32,257 nucleotides of DNA, from contig JAPUHN010000201.1 of NCBI GenBank assembly GCA_027297685.1, positions 1 to 32,257 of the forward strand, given 5' to 3'. Below the pieces are notes generated by a model. That model was not told where the DNA came from. It searched no databases and worked only from the letters and a program-made list of their open reading frames with translations. The translations under genes were made by a program, and so were the position numbers. Below are positions 8,079-15,999 of this stretch, in pieces (the first letter of the stretch is position 1; each line of letters begins with the position of its first letter). The stretch comes from Alphaproteobacteria bacterium. Lineage in GTDB: Bacteria; Pseudomonadota; Alphaproteobacteria; UBA6615.

Positions 8079-8588
8079 ATGGAGCTGAGCGCCAGGATAT
8101 TTTCGTTTATGGCGGCTTTCGCCGTGGCAATCGCTGTGATGGCGCCATCGGCGTCGGCCGACGATCCAAGCTTTATTAGCGTGGGTATCGGTTGGTACGA
8201 CATCAATGACGATCAAAGCGCCGTCGATATACGCGTCGAGTATCGCTCGAAGGCAAAATTTCTCGGCTTTGTAAAACCTTGGGTCGGCGTCGAACTAACG
8301 TCCGATATCGCCGCATACGGTGTTGCTGGTGTTCTCGCCGATATCTTTTTTGGCCGCCGGTTCGTCCTCACCCCAAGTTTCGGAGTCGGCGTTTATGCCG
8401 ACGGCGACGGCAAGGACTTAGGAAGCGCGATAGAATTTCGATCGCAAATAGAGCTCGGCTACCGGTTCGACGACAGATCGCGGTTGGCGTTCGCGTTTAG
8501 CCACATATCCAATGCCCATCTGACCGAGCAAAATCCGGGATCCGAGATCGCAACGATTTACTACCACATCCCTTTAGATAGGTTTTAA
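8079..8588 (+). CDS. PagL-like acyloxyacyl hydrolase / lipid A 3-O-deacylase
   Basis: A 169-residue outer-membrane beta-barrel candidate. Residues 1-27 are a signal peptide ending in ASA. The mature part alternates polar and hydrophobic residues, as in an eight-stranded barrel, and ends in a C-terminal aromatic (DRF). The diagnostic motif is FSHISNAHLTEQNPGSE: His142, Ser144 and Glu156 have exactly the spacing of the PagL catalytic triad (H126, S128, E140 in Pseudomonas aeruginosa). PagL removes the 3-O acyl chain from lipid A and so changes LPS signalling and permeability. The start is ATG 8079 with GAGGGAAG just upstream; a GTG at 8055 is possible but would give an unusual N-terminus. A strong terminator follows. 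Confidence 0.88.
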   Translation: MELSARIFSFMAAFAVAIAVMAPSASADDPSFISVGIGWYDINDDQSAVDIRVEYRSKAKFLGFVKPWVGVELTSDIAAYGVAGVLADIFFGRRFVLTPSFGVGVYADGDGKDLGSAIEFRSQIELGYRFDDRSRLAFAFSHISNAHLTEQNPGSEIATIYYHIPLDRF

Positions 8589-8608
8589 CGCGCGCCAAGA
8601 TTCGAAAA

Positions 8609-8640
8609 AAACGCCCCAAAGCGGGGCGTTTACTTTTTTG
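8609..8640. terminator. Bidirectional Rho-independent terminator
   Basis: A perfect 9-bp stem (8609-8617 with 8623-8631) has a 5-nt loop, an A-run on the left (8605-8611) and a T-run on the right (8634-8639). It lies between the convergent pagL-like gene and the thiolase gene and can serve both. Confidence 0.9.
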
Positions 8641-8660
8641 GTGTTGGGAAATTGCTGCGC

Positions 8661-9821
8661 TTAACGCATGCGCTCGAGCACCGACACATAGTTCGAGACC
8701 GCCGAGCCGCCCATGTTAAACACGCCGGCCAACTTGGGATCCGGCAGTTGCATGTCGCCGGCAGTGCCGGTGAGCTGCATCGAGGCAATGATGTGCATCG
8801 AAACACCGGTCGCCCCGAGGGGGTGACCCTTCGACTTAAGACCGCCGGAACGGTTTACCGGGAGCTTACCGTCGGCAGCGGTCCAACCCTCCTTGATCGC
8901 CATTTCGCCTTGCCCCCGCGGGGTCAGGCCCATGGCTTCATAGGTAAGCATTTCAGCGGTGGTAAAGCAGTCATGGACTTCGGCAAATCCGAGATCTTCC
9001 AAGGTTATGCCGGCCTCGGCGAATGCCTGACCCCACGCTCGTGTCGGTCCCTCGAAATCGATGACATTGCGGCGCGACATCGGCATGAAATCCTGCACGT
9101 GCTGGGCGGCGCGGAAATAAACTGCCTTGTCCATTTTCAGCGCCGTATCGACGTCGGCAAGGACCAAAGCCGCCGCACCATCGGACACCAGTGAACAGTC
9201 GGTACGCTTCAGCGGACCGGCAACGACCGGGTTCTTGTCAGACACGTTTCGGCAGAAATCGTAGCCCAGGTCTTTTTGCATCTGCGCGTAGGGATTGTCG
9301 CAGCCGTTTTTATGGTTCTTTGCCGCGATCATCGCCAACGCATCGGATTTGTCGCCGTAAGCCTGGAAATAGCGATCGGTGATCTGTCCGAAAATTTCGG
9401 CAAAGCTCGACGCCGATTCCTCACGCAAATACGACGCCTTAGATAGAATACCGCCGAGAACCTCTCCACTGACCTCGGTCATTTTCTCGACGCCGACAAC
9501 AAGGACAACGCGCGCTTTTTTCGCAGCAATATGATTCAATCCCTGATAAAGGGCGGCCGAACCGGTGGCGCACGCATTCTCCACATGGGTTGCCGGCTTG
9601 AAGCGCAAATCGTCGGAAACTTGCAGAACCAGCGACGCGGGAAATTCCTGACTCACAAATCCGCCGCCGAATGTCCCCAAATAGATGGCATCGACATCCT
9701 TGGGCTCGACACCGGAGTCCTCGAGCGCCCCGGCGGCGACCTGGACGATCATATCTTCAATATCTTCGCCTTCGTGCTTGCCAAACTTCAAATGGTCCCA
9801 ACCAACGATACACGCAGTCAT
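8661..9821 (-). CDS. Thiolase-family acetyl-CoA acyltransferase (SCP-x-like)
   Basis: A 386-residue thiolase-fold enzyme for beta-oxidation or condensation of acyl-CoAs. The nucleophile is Cys84 in VENACATGSAAL. His283 in EVHDCFTTAE and His333 in GGLKSKGHPLGATG complete the active site. EVHDCF in place of NEAF, together with the overall length, places it in the SCP-x-like, short-type thiolase branch rather than the canonical FadA/PhaA branch. Members often work with a separate OB-fold (DUF35) partner; none is present beside it. The start is ATG 9821, with AGGAGA seven bases upstream. The gene lies 133 bp downstream of asnB on the same strand. The acyl-CoA ligase and AcuI nearby suggest a loose acyl-CoA theme, but the genes are not one operon. 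Confidence 0.92.
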   Translation of the reverse strand: MTACIVGWDHLKFGKHEGEDIEDMIVQVAAGALEDSGVEPKDVDAIYLGTFGGGFVSQEFPASLVLQVSDDLRFKPATHVENACATGSAALYQGLNHIAAKKARVVLVVGVEKMTEVSGEVLGGILSKASYLREESASSFAEIFGQITDRYFQAYGDKSDALAMIAAKNHKNGCDNPYAQMQKDLGYDFCRNVSDKNPVVAGPLKRTDCSLVSDGAAALVLADVDTALKMDKAVYFRAAQHVQDFMPMSRRNVIDFEGPTRAWGQAFAEAGITLEDLGFAEVHDCFTTAEMLTYEAMGLTPRGQGEMAIKEGWTAADGKLPVNRSGGLKSKGHPLGATGVSMHIIASMQLTGTAGDMQLPDPKLAGVFNMGGSAVSNYVSVLERMR

Positions 9822-9954
9822 TTAGTTTCTCCTTTTGACAAGACCGGGCGAACCAGCTCGCGACCCAATTGGTCCCCGGCGGTGATATCCAACGGCAATT
9901 TTCTGGTGCGAACGCCGCAAGGAGCATTCGCACAATGCGTTCTTTGTCCTTTAC

Positions 9955-11733
9955 TTAAGCAGCTCGGCGCGCATCGTCCAGTACATCGAGCACACCACCG
10001 TCGACATCAGCATTACCGACAATGTGGTGATTATGCCATAGCGCATAAAACAGCAGCAACCAGGCAGCGAATCCCTGCCGTTTTCCACGGCGCTGGTAGA
10101 GATTCTCTACTTTTTTCGGTTCGCAAATCTCAGCGACGCCGGGCTGGCGCGCCACCAGCGGTCCGATTTCCGAGCCCCGTGCAAATATCCATTCGGCGAC
10201 CGGTACCGAAAACCCTCGCTTGCGCTCAAACGCGCCGGACATCGGAAGGCGACCGTCCAACCACCGCCGCAACAACCATTTGCCGAGCCCGTCGTTGATC
10301 TTTAATTGGTCCGACAGGCGAAAAGCCACCGCGGCCACCCGGGGATCGAGGTACGGCGTCCGGCCCTCGACACCATGGGCCATCAGGCACCGGTCGACTT
10401 TGGTCAACAAATCATTGGGCAGCCAATCGGCGCAATCGGCGGCTTGAGCGGCCTGCAAACGCGTCAACGAGCCGGTGTTGAGCATTTCTTCGGCAGCCGA
10501 TATCCCGTCGCGCCAGCCCGCCGGAATTTCCCGCAACACATCCAATCCATCGAGCATACCGCGCGTGCGCATGTTGCGCCCGCCTTGCCACCAAGGTCTG
10601 ACCACACTTCGGTAACGGCCATACCCGGCAAAAAGTTCGTCGCCTCCCTCTCCGGTCAACACCACCTTCAGGCCGCTGGCTCGTACAGCCTCACCGAGTA
10701 GGTATGTCGGAAGAATGGCATAGTCGGCGGCCGGATCATCTACCGCGGCGGCAATTTCCGGTAATCGTTGCCACAGATCGTTTTGAGTAATTCCCACATC
10801 GACGGTTTCCGCACCGACTGCATCGGCAAGGCGCCTGGCATGTATGCGTTCATCGGGAACCGAGGGATCGTCAAACCCGGCAGTGAAGGTTCGCACCGGC
10901 TGTTCATTCAATTCGGCCATCAGCGCCAGCAAGACCGAGCTATCGATACCACCGGACAGAAACATTCCATAAGGGACGTCTGCGCGCTGATGAACTTCGA
11001 CGCTATCATGCAACGCCTCATCGAGTAGTTCCAAAGCAGTATTGGCATCCCAATCGGCAGGCCCGTTCTGTGGCAATGCAAGTTTTCGGCGGCGGGCAAC
11101 AATGCGCCCGTCACGTATCACGAGAGTTTCACCCGGCAACACTCGTTGAATGTTTTTGAAGATGGTATCCGCACCGGTCGTATATTGCAGCTGCAGCAAT
11201 TCGGCGCGCGCCGTGGGATTGATAGCGCGTTCAACCAGACCCGCTTTCAACAAGGCTTGCGGCTCGGAAGCAAAACAGAAACCGGCCTCGGTTTCTGAGT
11301 AGTAAAGCGGTTTGATACCAAACGGATCGCGCGCCAGCACAAGTTGGCCCTCAACGGGATCGTACAGCGCAATTGCGTACATCCCGCGCAAATGATCGAC
11401 AAAATCGAGCCCGTGACGCCGATACAAGTGCAGCGGCGCCTCGCAGTCCGAAGCGGTCGCAAAGGTCGTACCGCTAAGATCGGCACGCAATTCGATGTAG
11501 TTATAAATCTCTCCATTGGCGACAAGCGCCGCCCCGCCGGGCTCGTATAGCGGTTGGTCGCCTGTCTCCAGATCGATGATGGCAAGTCGCGTCTGCGCCA
11601 TGGCGAAATTGCGGGCGCTGTAGCGGCCTTCGCCGTCCGGCCCACGGTGGCGTACCGCGTCGGTGAGTTCGGTCACCGTAAAATCGTCGGGCGACCGCCC
11701 GTCGCGCGTCATCAAACCCACTATGCCGCACAT
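9955..11733 (-). CDS. asnB: AsnB-type glutamine-hydrolysing amidotransferase
   Basis: A 592-residue two-domain enzyme. Cys2 (MCGIVGLMTR) is the N-terminal glutaminase nucleophile, supported by RHRGPDGEG, RLAIIDL and NGEIYNY. The C-terminal synthetase domain has the ATP pyrophosphatase loop SGGIDSS at 260-266 and LTGEGGDELFAGYGRY. It forms an amide from a carboxylate using glutamine and ATP; the classical product is asparagine. Here it is the last gene of a glycosyltransferase cluster and overlaps the GT4 gene by 13 bp. Homologues in such settings are thought to amidate sugar acids or other parts of surface polysaccharide, so the substrate may be a uronic acid. That is inference, and plain asparagine synthesis remains possible. 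Confidence 0.9.
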   Translation of the reverse strand: MCGIVGLMTRDGRSPDDFTVTELTDAVRHRGPDGEGRYSARNFAMAQTRLAIIDLETGDQPLYEPGGAALVANGEIYNYIELRADLSGTTFATASDCEAPLHLYRRHGLDFVDHLRGMYAIALYDPVEGQLVLARDPFGIKPLYYSETEAGFCFASEPQALLKAGLVERAINPTARAELLQLQYTTGADTIFKNIQRVLPGETLVIRDGRIVARRRKLALPQNGPADWDANTALELLDEALHDSVEVHQRADVPYGMFLSGGIDSSVLLALMAELNEQPVRTFTAGFDDPSVPDERIHARRLADAVGAETVDVGITQNDLWQRLPEIAAAVDDPAADYAILPTYLLGEAVRASGLKVVLTGEGGDELFAGYGRYRSVVRPWWQGGRNMRTRGMLDGLDVLREIPAGWRDGISAAEEMLNTGSLTRLQAAQAADCADWLPNDLLTKVDRCLMAHGVEGRTPYLDPRVAAVAFRLSDQLKINDGLGKWLLRRWLDGRLPMSGAFERKRGFSVPVAEWIFARGSEIGPLVARQPGVAEICEPKKVENLYQRRGKRQGFAAWLLLFYALWHNHHIVGNADVDGGVLDVLDDARRAA

Positions 11734-12761
11734 TCTCTTCGCGCCTTCTCGAAAAATGCCAAATATTGCGCCGTTACAGCGTCTTTCGTGAACTCTCGCT
11801 CGTAGGCCGTGCGCCCGGCAGCCGCCAGGCGCAGCGCCTTTTCAGGGGCTGCCAGTAGATCGCGAATTGCCCGCGCCAGTTCGGCTTGCTGATCCACCGG
11901 CACCAACACCCCGCGCTCATCGTTGCCGAGTAATTCCGCTGGTCCGGCAGCAGCGGCGGCAATGACCGGTCTTTCCGCCGCCCACGCCTCGAGGATGACA
12001 TTTCCCAATGGTTCGTGACGCGACGGACAGATGAATAAATCGGCCGCGCGCATGAGCGCATCGGAATCGTCGCGCCATCCGAGAAAACGAACCCGGTCGA
12101 TGACGCCGAGATCACGCGCGAGGCCTTTTAGGGCGGCGGCTTCCGGCCCCTCGCCGGCGATCCATAACCAAACGCCTGGCACATCGGATATCGCCCGCAA
12201 CAAAATATCAAACGCCTTGTTCTTGTGCAGCCGCCCCATCGCTAACAGCAGCGGCGCATCTAATGGCGTATCCAGCTCAACCTTGGACAAAGGCGCGCTG
12301 GTCGGTGGATGGACAAAATTTGGCAACCGCACGACGCGGTTACGATCGAAACCTTCGCTGATGACGTAATCGACAATATCGGCAGTGTTGCCCACCAGAT
12401 AATCGCAATGGCTGTAGTATTTTAAATCGTAGTAGCCGCCAAGGCGTCCAATGTGCACGTATTTGCCGGGCGCCGCCGGTGTCGCCCATGCGGCCCGGCT
12501 CATCCAGCTCAATATGACATCGGGACGGAAGCGTGAAATCTCGCGTTGCAGCGCCGGCCGCGTGCGAAAATCCATACGACCGCCGAAAGGAAGTTCGATC
12601 GGCGCTATTCCGCCCTCGCGAAGTGCGCGGGCGCGAAGGGGGTCGCGTCTAATCACGAGTTGCTGCGAAATATCCAAAGACTCCAACGCGATGGCCAAGC
12701 GGACAAAGAATGCCTCAGCTCCGCCCACCTCTGCGCCAGCCATTGTCTGCATGAGACGCAA
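11721..12761 (-). CDS. Glycosyltransferase family 4 (GT-B fold)
   Basis: A 346-residue retaining-type glycosyltransferase. The N-terminus RLMQTMAGAEVGGAEAFFVR is the usual first strand and glycine loop of the acceptor domain. The donor domain carries LLLAMGRLHKNKAFDILLRA and the E-x7-E motif EPLGNVILE (Glu250, Glu258), which contacts the nucleotide sugar. It probably adds a sugar to LPS core or a related envelope glycan on the cytoplasmic face of the inner membrane; donor and acceptor are unknown. The start is TTG 12761, needed to keep the first beta strand, with GAGG about 11 bases upstream. An ATG at 12752 would cut that strand. It begins 3 bp after the GT2 stop codon and overlaps asnB, so translation is likely coupled. 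Confidence 0.9.
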   Translation of the reverse strand: MRLMQTMAGAEVGGAEAFFVRLAIALESLDISQQLVIRRDPLRARALREGGIAPIELPFGGRMDFRTRPALQREISRFRPDVILSWMSRAAWATPAAPGKYVHIGRLGGYYDLKYYSHCDYLVGNTADIVDYVISEGFDRNRVVRLPNFVHPPTSAPLSKVELDTPLDAPLLLAMGRLHKNKAFDILLRAISDVPGVWLWIAGEGPEAAALKGLARDLGVIDRVRFLGWRDDSDALMRAADLFICPSRHEPLGNVILEAWAAERPVIAAAAAGPAELLGNDERGVLVPVDQQAELARAIRDLLAAPEKALRLAAAGRTAYEREFTKDAVTAQYLAFFEKARRECAA

Positions 12762-12764
12762 GGT

Positions 12765-13568
12765 CTAATCGTCCTCATATCGCGCCTTGAGGTAGCTTAG
12801 AATTGGATATAAGCCGGCCATCAAAGCTAATAGAAACCCGTACGCACCTTCGCGATATCCACGGCGGGAAACATAACATTTCCAAAACCGCGAAAATATC
12901 CGACGCACATTTTGCCCGAAACTGCCTATATCGCCGTTCGCGCGCAAGTCCCTAGCACGAGCCGACGTATAGCGGTCCAATCGTTGCAGCATGTCCGAAA
13001 TGTTTCTGTCGACGTAATGCGCCATCGGCTCTTTCAACGTTCCCGCAGTTCCTTTGAGATCGAGGCGCGGGTGGATTCGTTGATCTCCCCACTTTTTTGC
13101 CGGACCGTCTGGGCCGGCTGCAAACAGCCTCACAGTCGCGCTCACCCCCCATGACGCGCCCCAGCCGAATTTGACTAAGCGGTCGCCGATATAATTGTCG
13201 AACGGGATTAGGAAATGGCCGTATGGCGCTACGGCAATTGTGGCCCGTATTTCCTCGGCAAGCTTGGAGGACACGCGTTCGTCGGCATCTACTTCGAGGA
13301 TCCAATCGCCCGTACAGGCCTCGATGCCGGTATTTCGGCGCGGTCCCTCAAGTTCCCAAGCGCCCTCTACTAGTTGGGCAGCGCAACGTTCGGCAATGTT
13401 TTTAGACCCATCGGTGCATCGATCGAGCACAACCACAAGTTCGTCGGCAAACCGGACCGTCTCCAAGCACTCGGCCAGTTGTGCTTCCTCGTTATGAACG
13501 ACGACGAGCGCCGACAGGCGGGGCGATGTGGCGGAACCTGCGGTCACTGAGCGGCCATCTGTTCGCAT
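12765..13568 (-). CDS. Glycosyltransferase family 2 (WaaE/KdtX-like)
   Basis: A GT-A fold transferase of about 267 residues. The nucleotide-binding strand LSALVVVHNEEAQLAECLE leads to VVVLDRCTDGS, and the metal-binding DxD-type motif is in GDWILEVDADERVS. The C-terminal part (MLQRLDRYTSARARDL, then a hydrophobic GFLLALMAGLYPILSYLKARYED) resembles the WaaE/KdtX group of LPS core beta-glucosyltransferases, which have a C-terminal membrane-associated helix. The start is uncertain: ATG 13568 is chosen, and a GTG at 13577 adds three residues. It overlaps the end of the GT9 gene by about 25 bp, a sign of a co-translated cluster. The sugar transferred cannot be told from sequence. Confidence 0.87.
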   Translation of the reverse strand: MRTDGRSVTAGSATSPRLSALVVVHNEEAQLAECLETVRFADELVVVLDRCTDGSKNIAERCAAQLVEGAWELEGPRRNTGIEACTGDWILEVDADERVSSKLAEEIRATIAVAPYGHFLIPFDNYIGDRLVKFGWGASWGVSATVRLFAAGPDGPAKKWGDQRIHPRLDLKGTAGTLKEPMAHYVDRNISDMLQRLDRYTSARARDLRANGDIGSFGQNVRRIFSRFWKCYVSRRGYREGAYGFLLALMAGLYPILSYLKARYEDD

Positions 13569-14527
13569 TGTCGCCACAGTGCAACTGTAGCCGCGACAAC
13601 GGAATCGACAGACAAGGAATCCATCATCGTGTCGGTGTTTCGATGGTCGTAGCCCGGTCCTCCGACCAAGTCGTCATAGGCTTTCTCGGTTCGCACCGCG
13701 ACAGCGAGATCGCCCCACGGGCGGTAATTTTCCGCTCGGCTCGGGCCGAACAGGCCAACGGTTGGAATTTTGGCCGCCGCTGCCATATGCATTAATCCTG
13801 AATCGTTGCCGACGAACAGCGCGCACCGTTTAAGACACGCAGCCACCGTAGGCAAATCCTCCGTTCCCACTAAGTTTATGCACAAGTCCGCCGGTATTGA
13901 CTCGAGGACCGCCAAGGCGGCGGGTGTTTCCCCTGGCCCGCCAAAGATCGCGATGCGGGCATTCGGCAGGATCGCCTCTGTTCCAGTATCACCATCGGTT
14001 AGCCGTTCGATCAATTCGACGAAACGCACGTCACGCCATGTTTTGCCACGCCAATTCGCCGTCGGCGCAATCGCTAAAACGGGGCCGCCACCAGGGATCA
14101 GACGTTCGGCGCGCTTGTGATGTGGGTCGAGCGTCCATAGACAAGGCGCGGGGGGGTCGTCTGCACGGCCGATCGTGCGGGCAAGTGATACCACCCTATG
14201 CTCGCTCGCGTCAGCGGAGGGACCGAGAATGAGCCGGCGTTTTGCCCAAACGGTCCATGGAATAGCCGACCGCCGGAGGTCGACAACCAGGCTCCACCTG
14301 TTACCCACAACCTCGCGCCAAACTGTTAACCAATGACCGGATGCCGGCTTTTTCTCGATGGGAATCACGCGGTCGAGGTTTGGCACTCCGAAATACAGCG
14401 GCGCCGCTGCGGCACCACAAGCAACGGTAATTCGAGCTTGTGGGTAAGTCTCTGCCAAGTGCTGCACAAGCCCCGACGACAGCACAGCGTCGCCAATCCG
14501 GGTCGGTCCGATAAACAGTATTTTCAT
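13544..14527 (-). CDS. Glycosyltransferase family 9 (ADP-heptose:LPS heptosyltransferase-like)
   Basis: A 327-residue GT-B enzyme starting MKILFIGPTRIGDAVLSSGL, the classic WaaC/WaaF N-terminal loop. The donor domain contains ALFVGNDSGLMHMAAAAKIP followed by TVGLFGPSRAENYRPWG, also diagnostic. Heptosyltransferases add L-glycero-D-manno-heptose to the LPS inner core; some GT9 proteins use other sugars. The start is ATG 14527, since the in-frame extension upstream to 14647 has no family similarity. It is the first gene of the cluster GT9-GT2-GT4-asnB and is divergent from ygfZ across about 150 bp. No strong ribosome binding site is visible. Confidence 0.9.
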   Translation of the reverse strand: MKILFIGPTRIGDAVLSSGLVQHLAETYPQARITVACGAAAAPLYFGVPNLDRVIPIEKKPASGHWLTVWREVVGNRWSLVVDLRRSAIPWTVWAKRRLILGPSADASEHRVVSLARTIGRADDPPAPCLWTLDPHHKRAERLIPGGGPVLAIAPTANWRGKTWRDVRFVELIERLTDGDTGTEAILPNARIAIFGGPGETPAALAVLESIPADLCINLVGTEDLPTVAACLKRCALFVGNDSGLMHMAAAAKIPTVGLFGPSRAENYRPWGDLAVAVRTEKAYDDLVGGPGYDHRNTDTMMDSLSVDSVVAATVALWRQCEQMAAQ

Positions 14528-14678
14528 CGCAGAAATGCTTATACGCGTGCGACTCCAACCGTGCCACCATGTGCCAACGAACGCGGCGCCGCTCGCTTGC
14601 TTTATCGTCAGTCGCATCCATTTCAAACGCAGGTGCAATTTGCCCACGATGGCGTGTAATCCGAGATAAGATGATCAG

Positions 14679-15566
14679 ATGACCAAAGTTGGATATGTAA
14701 AACTTGATCGCGGGCTGGTGGCGATTACCGGCGCTGACCGGCAGACGTTTCTCCAGGGACTGATTTCGCAGGATGTCGATCGGGTCTCGGAGACGCGCGC
14801 CGCCTATGGAGCATTCCTGACGCCACAGGGAAAGTATCTCCACGATTTTTGTCTCGCCGAGATCGACGATCGCTTGATCCTCGATGGCGAACAGGGACGC
14901 GCCGACGAGCTCATTGCGCGTATGGGGCGCTTCAAGTTGCGCGCCAAAGTCGACCTCGCCGCCGCTGACGATCTCTCCGTGTTCGCAGTGTTCGGCGAAA
15001 ATGCACCTTCGTTACTAAATCTAGCGGAGAAACCCGGGACTGCGCGGCGGCTCGGCGATGGCCTCGCTTTCGTCGATCCGCGCTCGGCCAAGCTTGGATG
15101 CCGCTTGATTCTGCCGGTCGCTGTCTCCGCTGCGATACTGGCCGATCTGCCAATTGGCGAAAGTACGTTCGGGGACTACGACACCCTGCGAATACGCCTC
15201 GGTATTCCTGATGGCATGCGAGATATGGAAGTCGAGAAATCGATTCTTCTCGAATGCAATTTCGACTCGCTCAACGGAATCGACTGGGATAAGGGCTGCT
15301 ATATCGGTCAAGAAGTCACGGCGCGAACCAAATTCCGCGGTCTCATCAAACGCAATTTGGTGCCGGTCTCCGTCGAAGGCGGGCCACCCGCTCCGGGAAC
15401 TGCCATATGCGCCGACAACAAAAAGGTTGGTGAAATTCGCTCGATCCACGACGGATTCGCGATCGCGTCGCTACGGCTGGACGCAATGGAGAGCGCCGAA
15501 TTAGGACTCTCACTAACGGCCGACGGGGCTGTTATCTCACCCCTATCGACTGCATCGACCGATTAA
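14679..15566 (+). CDS. ygfZ: YgfZ/GcvT-domain folate-binding protein
   Basis: A 295-residue protein related to the aminomethyltransferase GcvT. The family signature KGCYIGQEVTAR is present with Cys207, and the N-terminus (LDRGLVAITGADRQTFLQGL, ISQDV) and the C-terminal barrel (NKKVGEIRSIHDGFAIASLR) fit. YgfZ-type proteins use tetrahydrofolate and support assembly or repair of certain iron-sulfur enzymes, including the tRNA thiolation enzyme MiaB; the conserved Cys is required. They act in the cytoplasm. The start is ATG 14679; no strong ribosome binding site is seen. A perfect inverted repeat (15572-15593) lies six bases after the stop codon and may stabilise or end the transcript. Confidence 0.93.
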   Translation: MTKVGYVKLDRGLVAITGADRQTFLQGLISQDVDRVSETRAAYGAFLTPQGKYLHDFCLAEIDDRLILDGEQGRADELIARMGRFKLRAKVDLAAADDLSVFAVFGENAPSLLNLAEKPGTARRLGDGLAFVDPRSAKLGCRLILPVAVSAAILADLPIGESTFGDYDTLRIRLGIPDGMRDMEVEKSILLECNFDSLNGIDWDKGCYIGQEVTARTKFRGLIKRNLVPVSVEGGPPAPGTAICADNKKVGEIRSIHDGFAIASLRLDAMESAELGLSLTADGAVISPLSTASTD

Positions 15567-15571
15567 CCGGA

Positions 15572-15593
15572 GCTAGGCTAAAATCCGCCTAGC
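15572..15593. repeat. Perfect 7-bp inverted repeat after ygfZ
   Basis: GCTAGGC and GCCTAGC flank an 8-nt loop TAAAATCC. No T-run follows, so it is not a canonical terminator. It may be a 3' stabilising hairpin or a protein-binding dyad. The loop shares TAAAA with the second repeat at 15635-15657. Confidence 0.6.
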
Positions 15594-15634
15594 ATGGTTA
15601 ATAATCTACTAAAGCCTTGATATTATGGAAAACA

Positions 15635-15657
15635 TGATATGCTAAAAACGCATATCA
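15635..15657. promoter_or_regulatory. Perfect 8-bp inverted repeat, candidate operator
   Basis: TGATATGC and GCATATCA flank the 7-nt spacer TAAAAAC. The repeat ends six bases before the likely -35 element of the promoter at 15664-15693, the usual position for an activator or repressor site. No known regulator motif is recognised. Confidence 0.5.
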
Positions 15658-15663
15658 CATTGA

Positions 15664-15693
15664 TTGAAAGTACCTTTTTCTGACCTATATATT
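15664..15693 (+). promoter_or_regulatory. Sigma70-like promoter for the small ORF
   Basis: TTGAAA at 15664-15669 is followed after 16 bp by TATATA (15686-15691), or after 18 bp by TATATT (15688-15693). The predicted transcript would begin about 25-30 bases before the ATG at 15727, which itself has GAGAGG in front. Assigned by eye only. Confidence 0.5.
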
Positions 15694-15726
15694 GCAGTGC
15701 ACACAGACATAAAGCAGTGAGAGGAT

Positions 15727-15879
15727 ATGATGAGAAACAATATAAACTATCTATACGATGCGGATATTATTCGTCGCGCGGAGCAGGAACGCAGCAAAGT
15801 CATCATCGAGTTCTTCACCGGACTGTTCAGCCGTGACAAGCACGATCATGCGTCTTCCAATGCGGTTGCCGCCGAATAG
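15727..15879 (+). CDS. Small unrecognised protein, 50 residues
   Basis: ATG at 15727 or 15730 starts a 50-codon ORF with GAGAGG at 15719-15724. The product opens with MMRNNINYLYDADIIRRAEQ and has a central amphipathic helix RSKVIIEFFTGLFSR, followed by a short polar tail DKHDHASSNAVAAE. There is no signal peptide and no complete membrane span. The helix could lie on a membrane or pack against a partner protein. I do not recognise the family. The case for a real gene is the ensemble: a promoter-like sequence and inverted repeat upstream, a ribosome binding site, and a terminator 45 bp after the stop. It is AT-rich at the 5' end compared with its neighbours. Confidence 0.65.
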   Translation: MMRNNINYLYDADIIRRAEQERSKVIIEFFTGLFSRDKHDHASSNAVAAE

Positions 15880-15921
15880 GCTTCGAATAAGCGCCGAATA
15901 ATCTCGGCAATTTCAACGCAC

Positions 15922-15964
15922 AAAAAAAGGCCGTGCCCGATCAAACCGGACGCGGCCTTTTTTG
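15922..15964. terminator. Rho-independent terminator (possibly bidirectional)
   Basis: The left arm, an A-run plus GGCCGTGCCCG, pairs with CGGACGCGGCC plus a T-run; the stem is long with one or two imperfect pairs and a loop of about 7 nt (ATCAAAC). T-runs occur on both strands. It ends the small plus-strand ORF and may also end the ppdK transcript from the other side. Confidence 0.85.
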
Positions 15965-15999
15965 TGGATCCACTATATTAACTGGCATCGTTCATCGCG

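Noticed and set aside
9531-10298. A 255-residue plus-strand frame
   Set aside because: Antisense to the thiolase and asnB genes; no family pattern.
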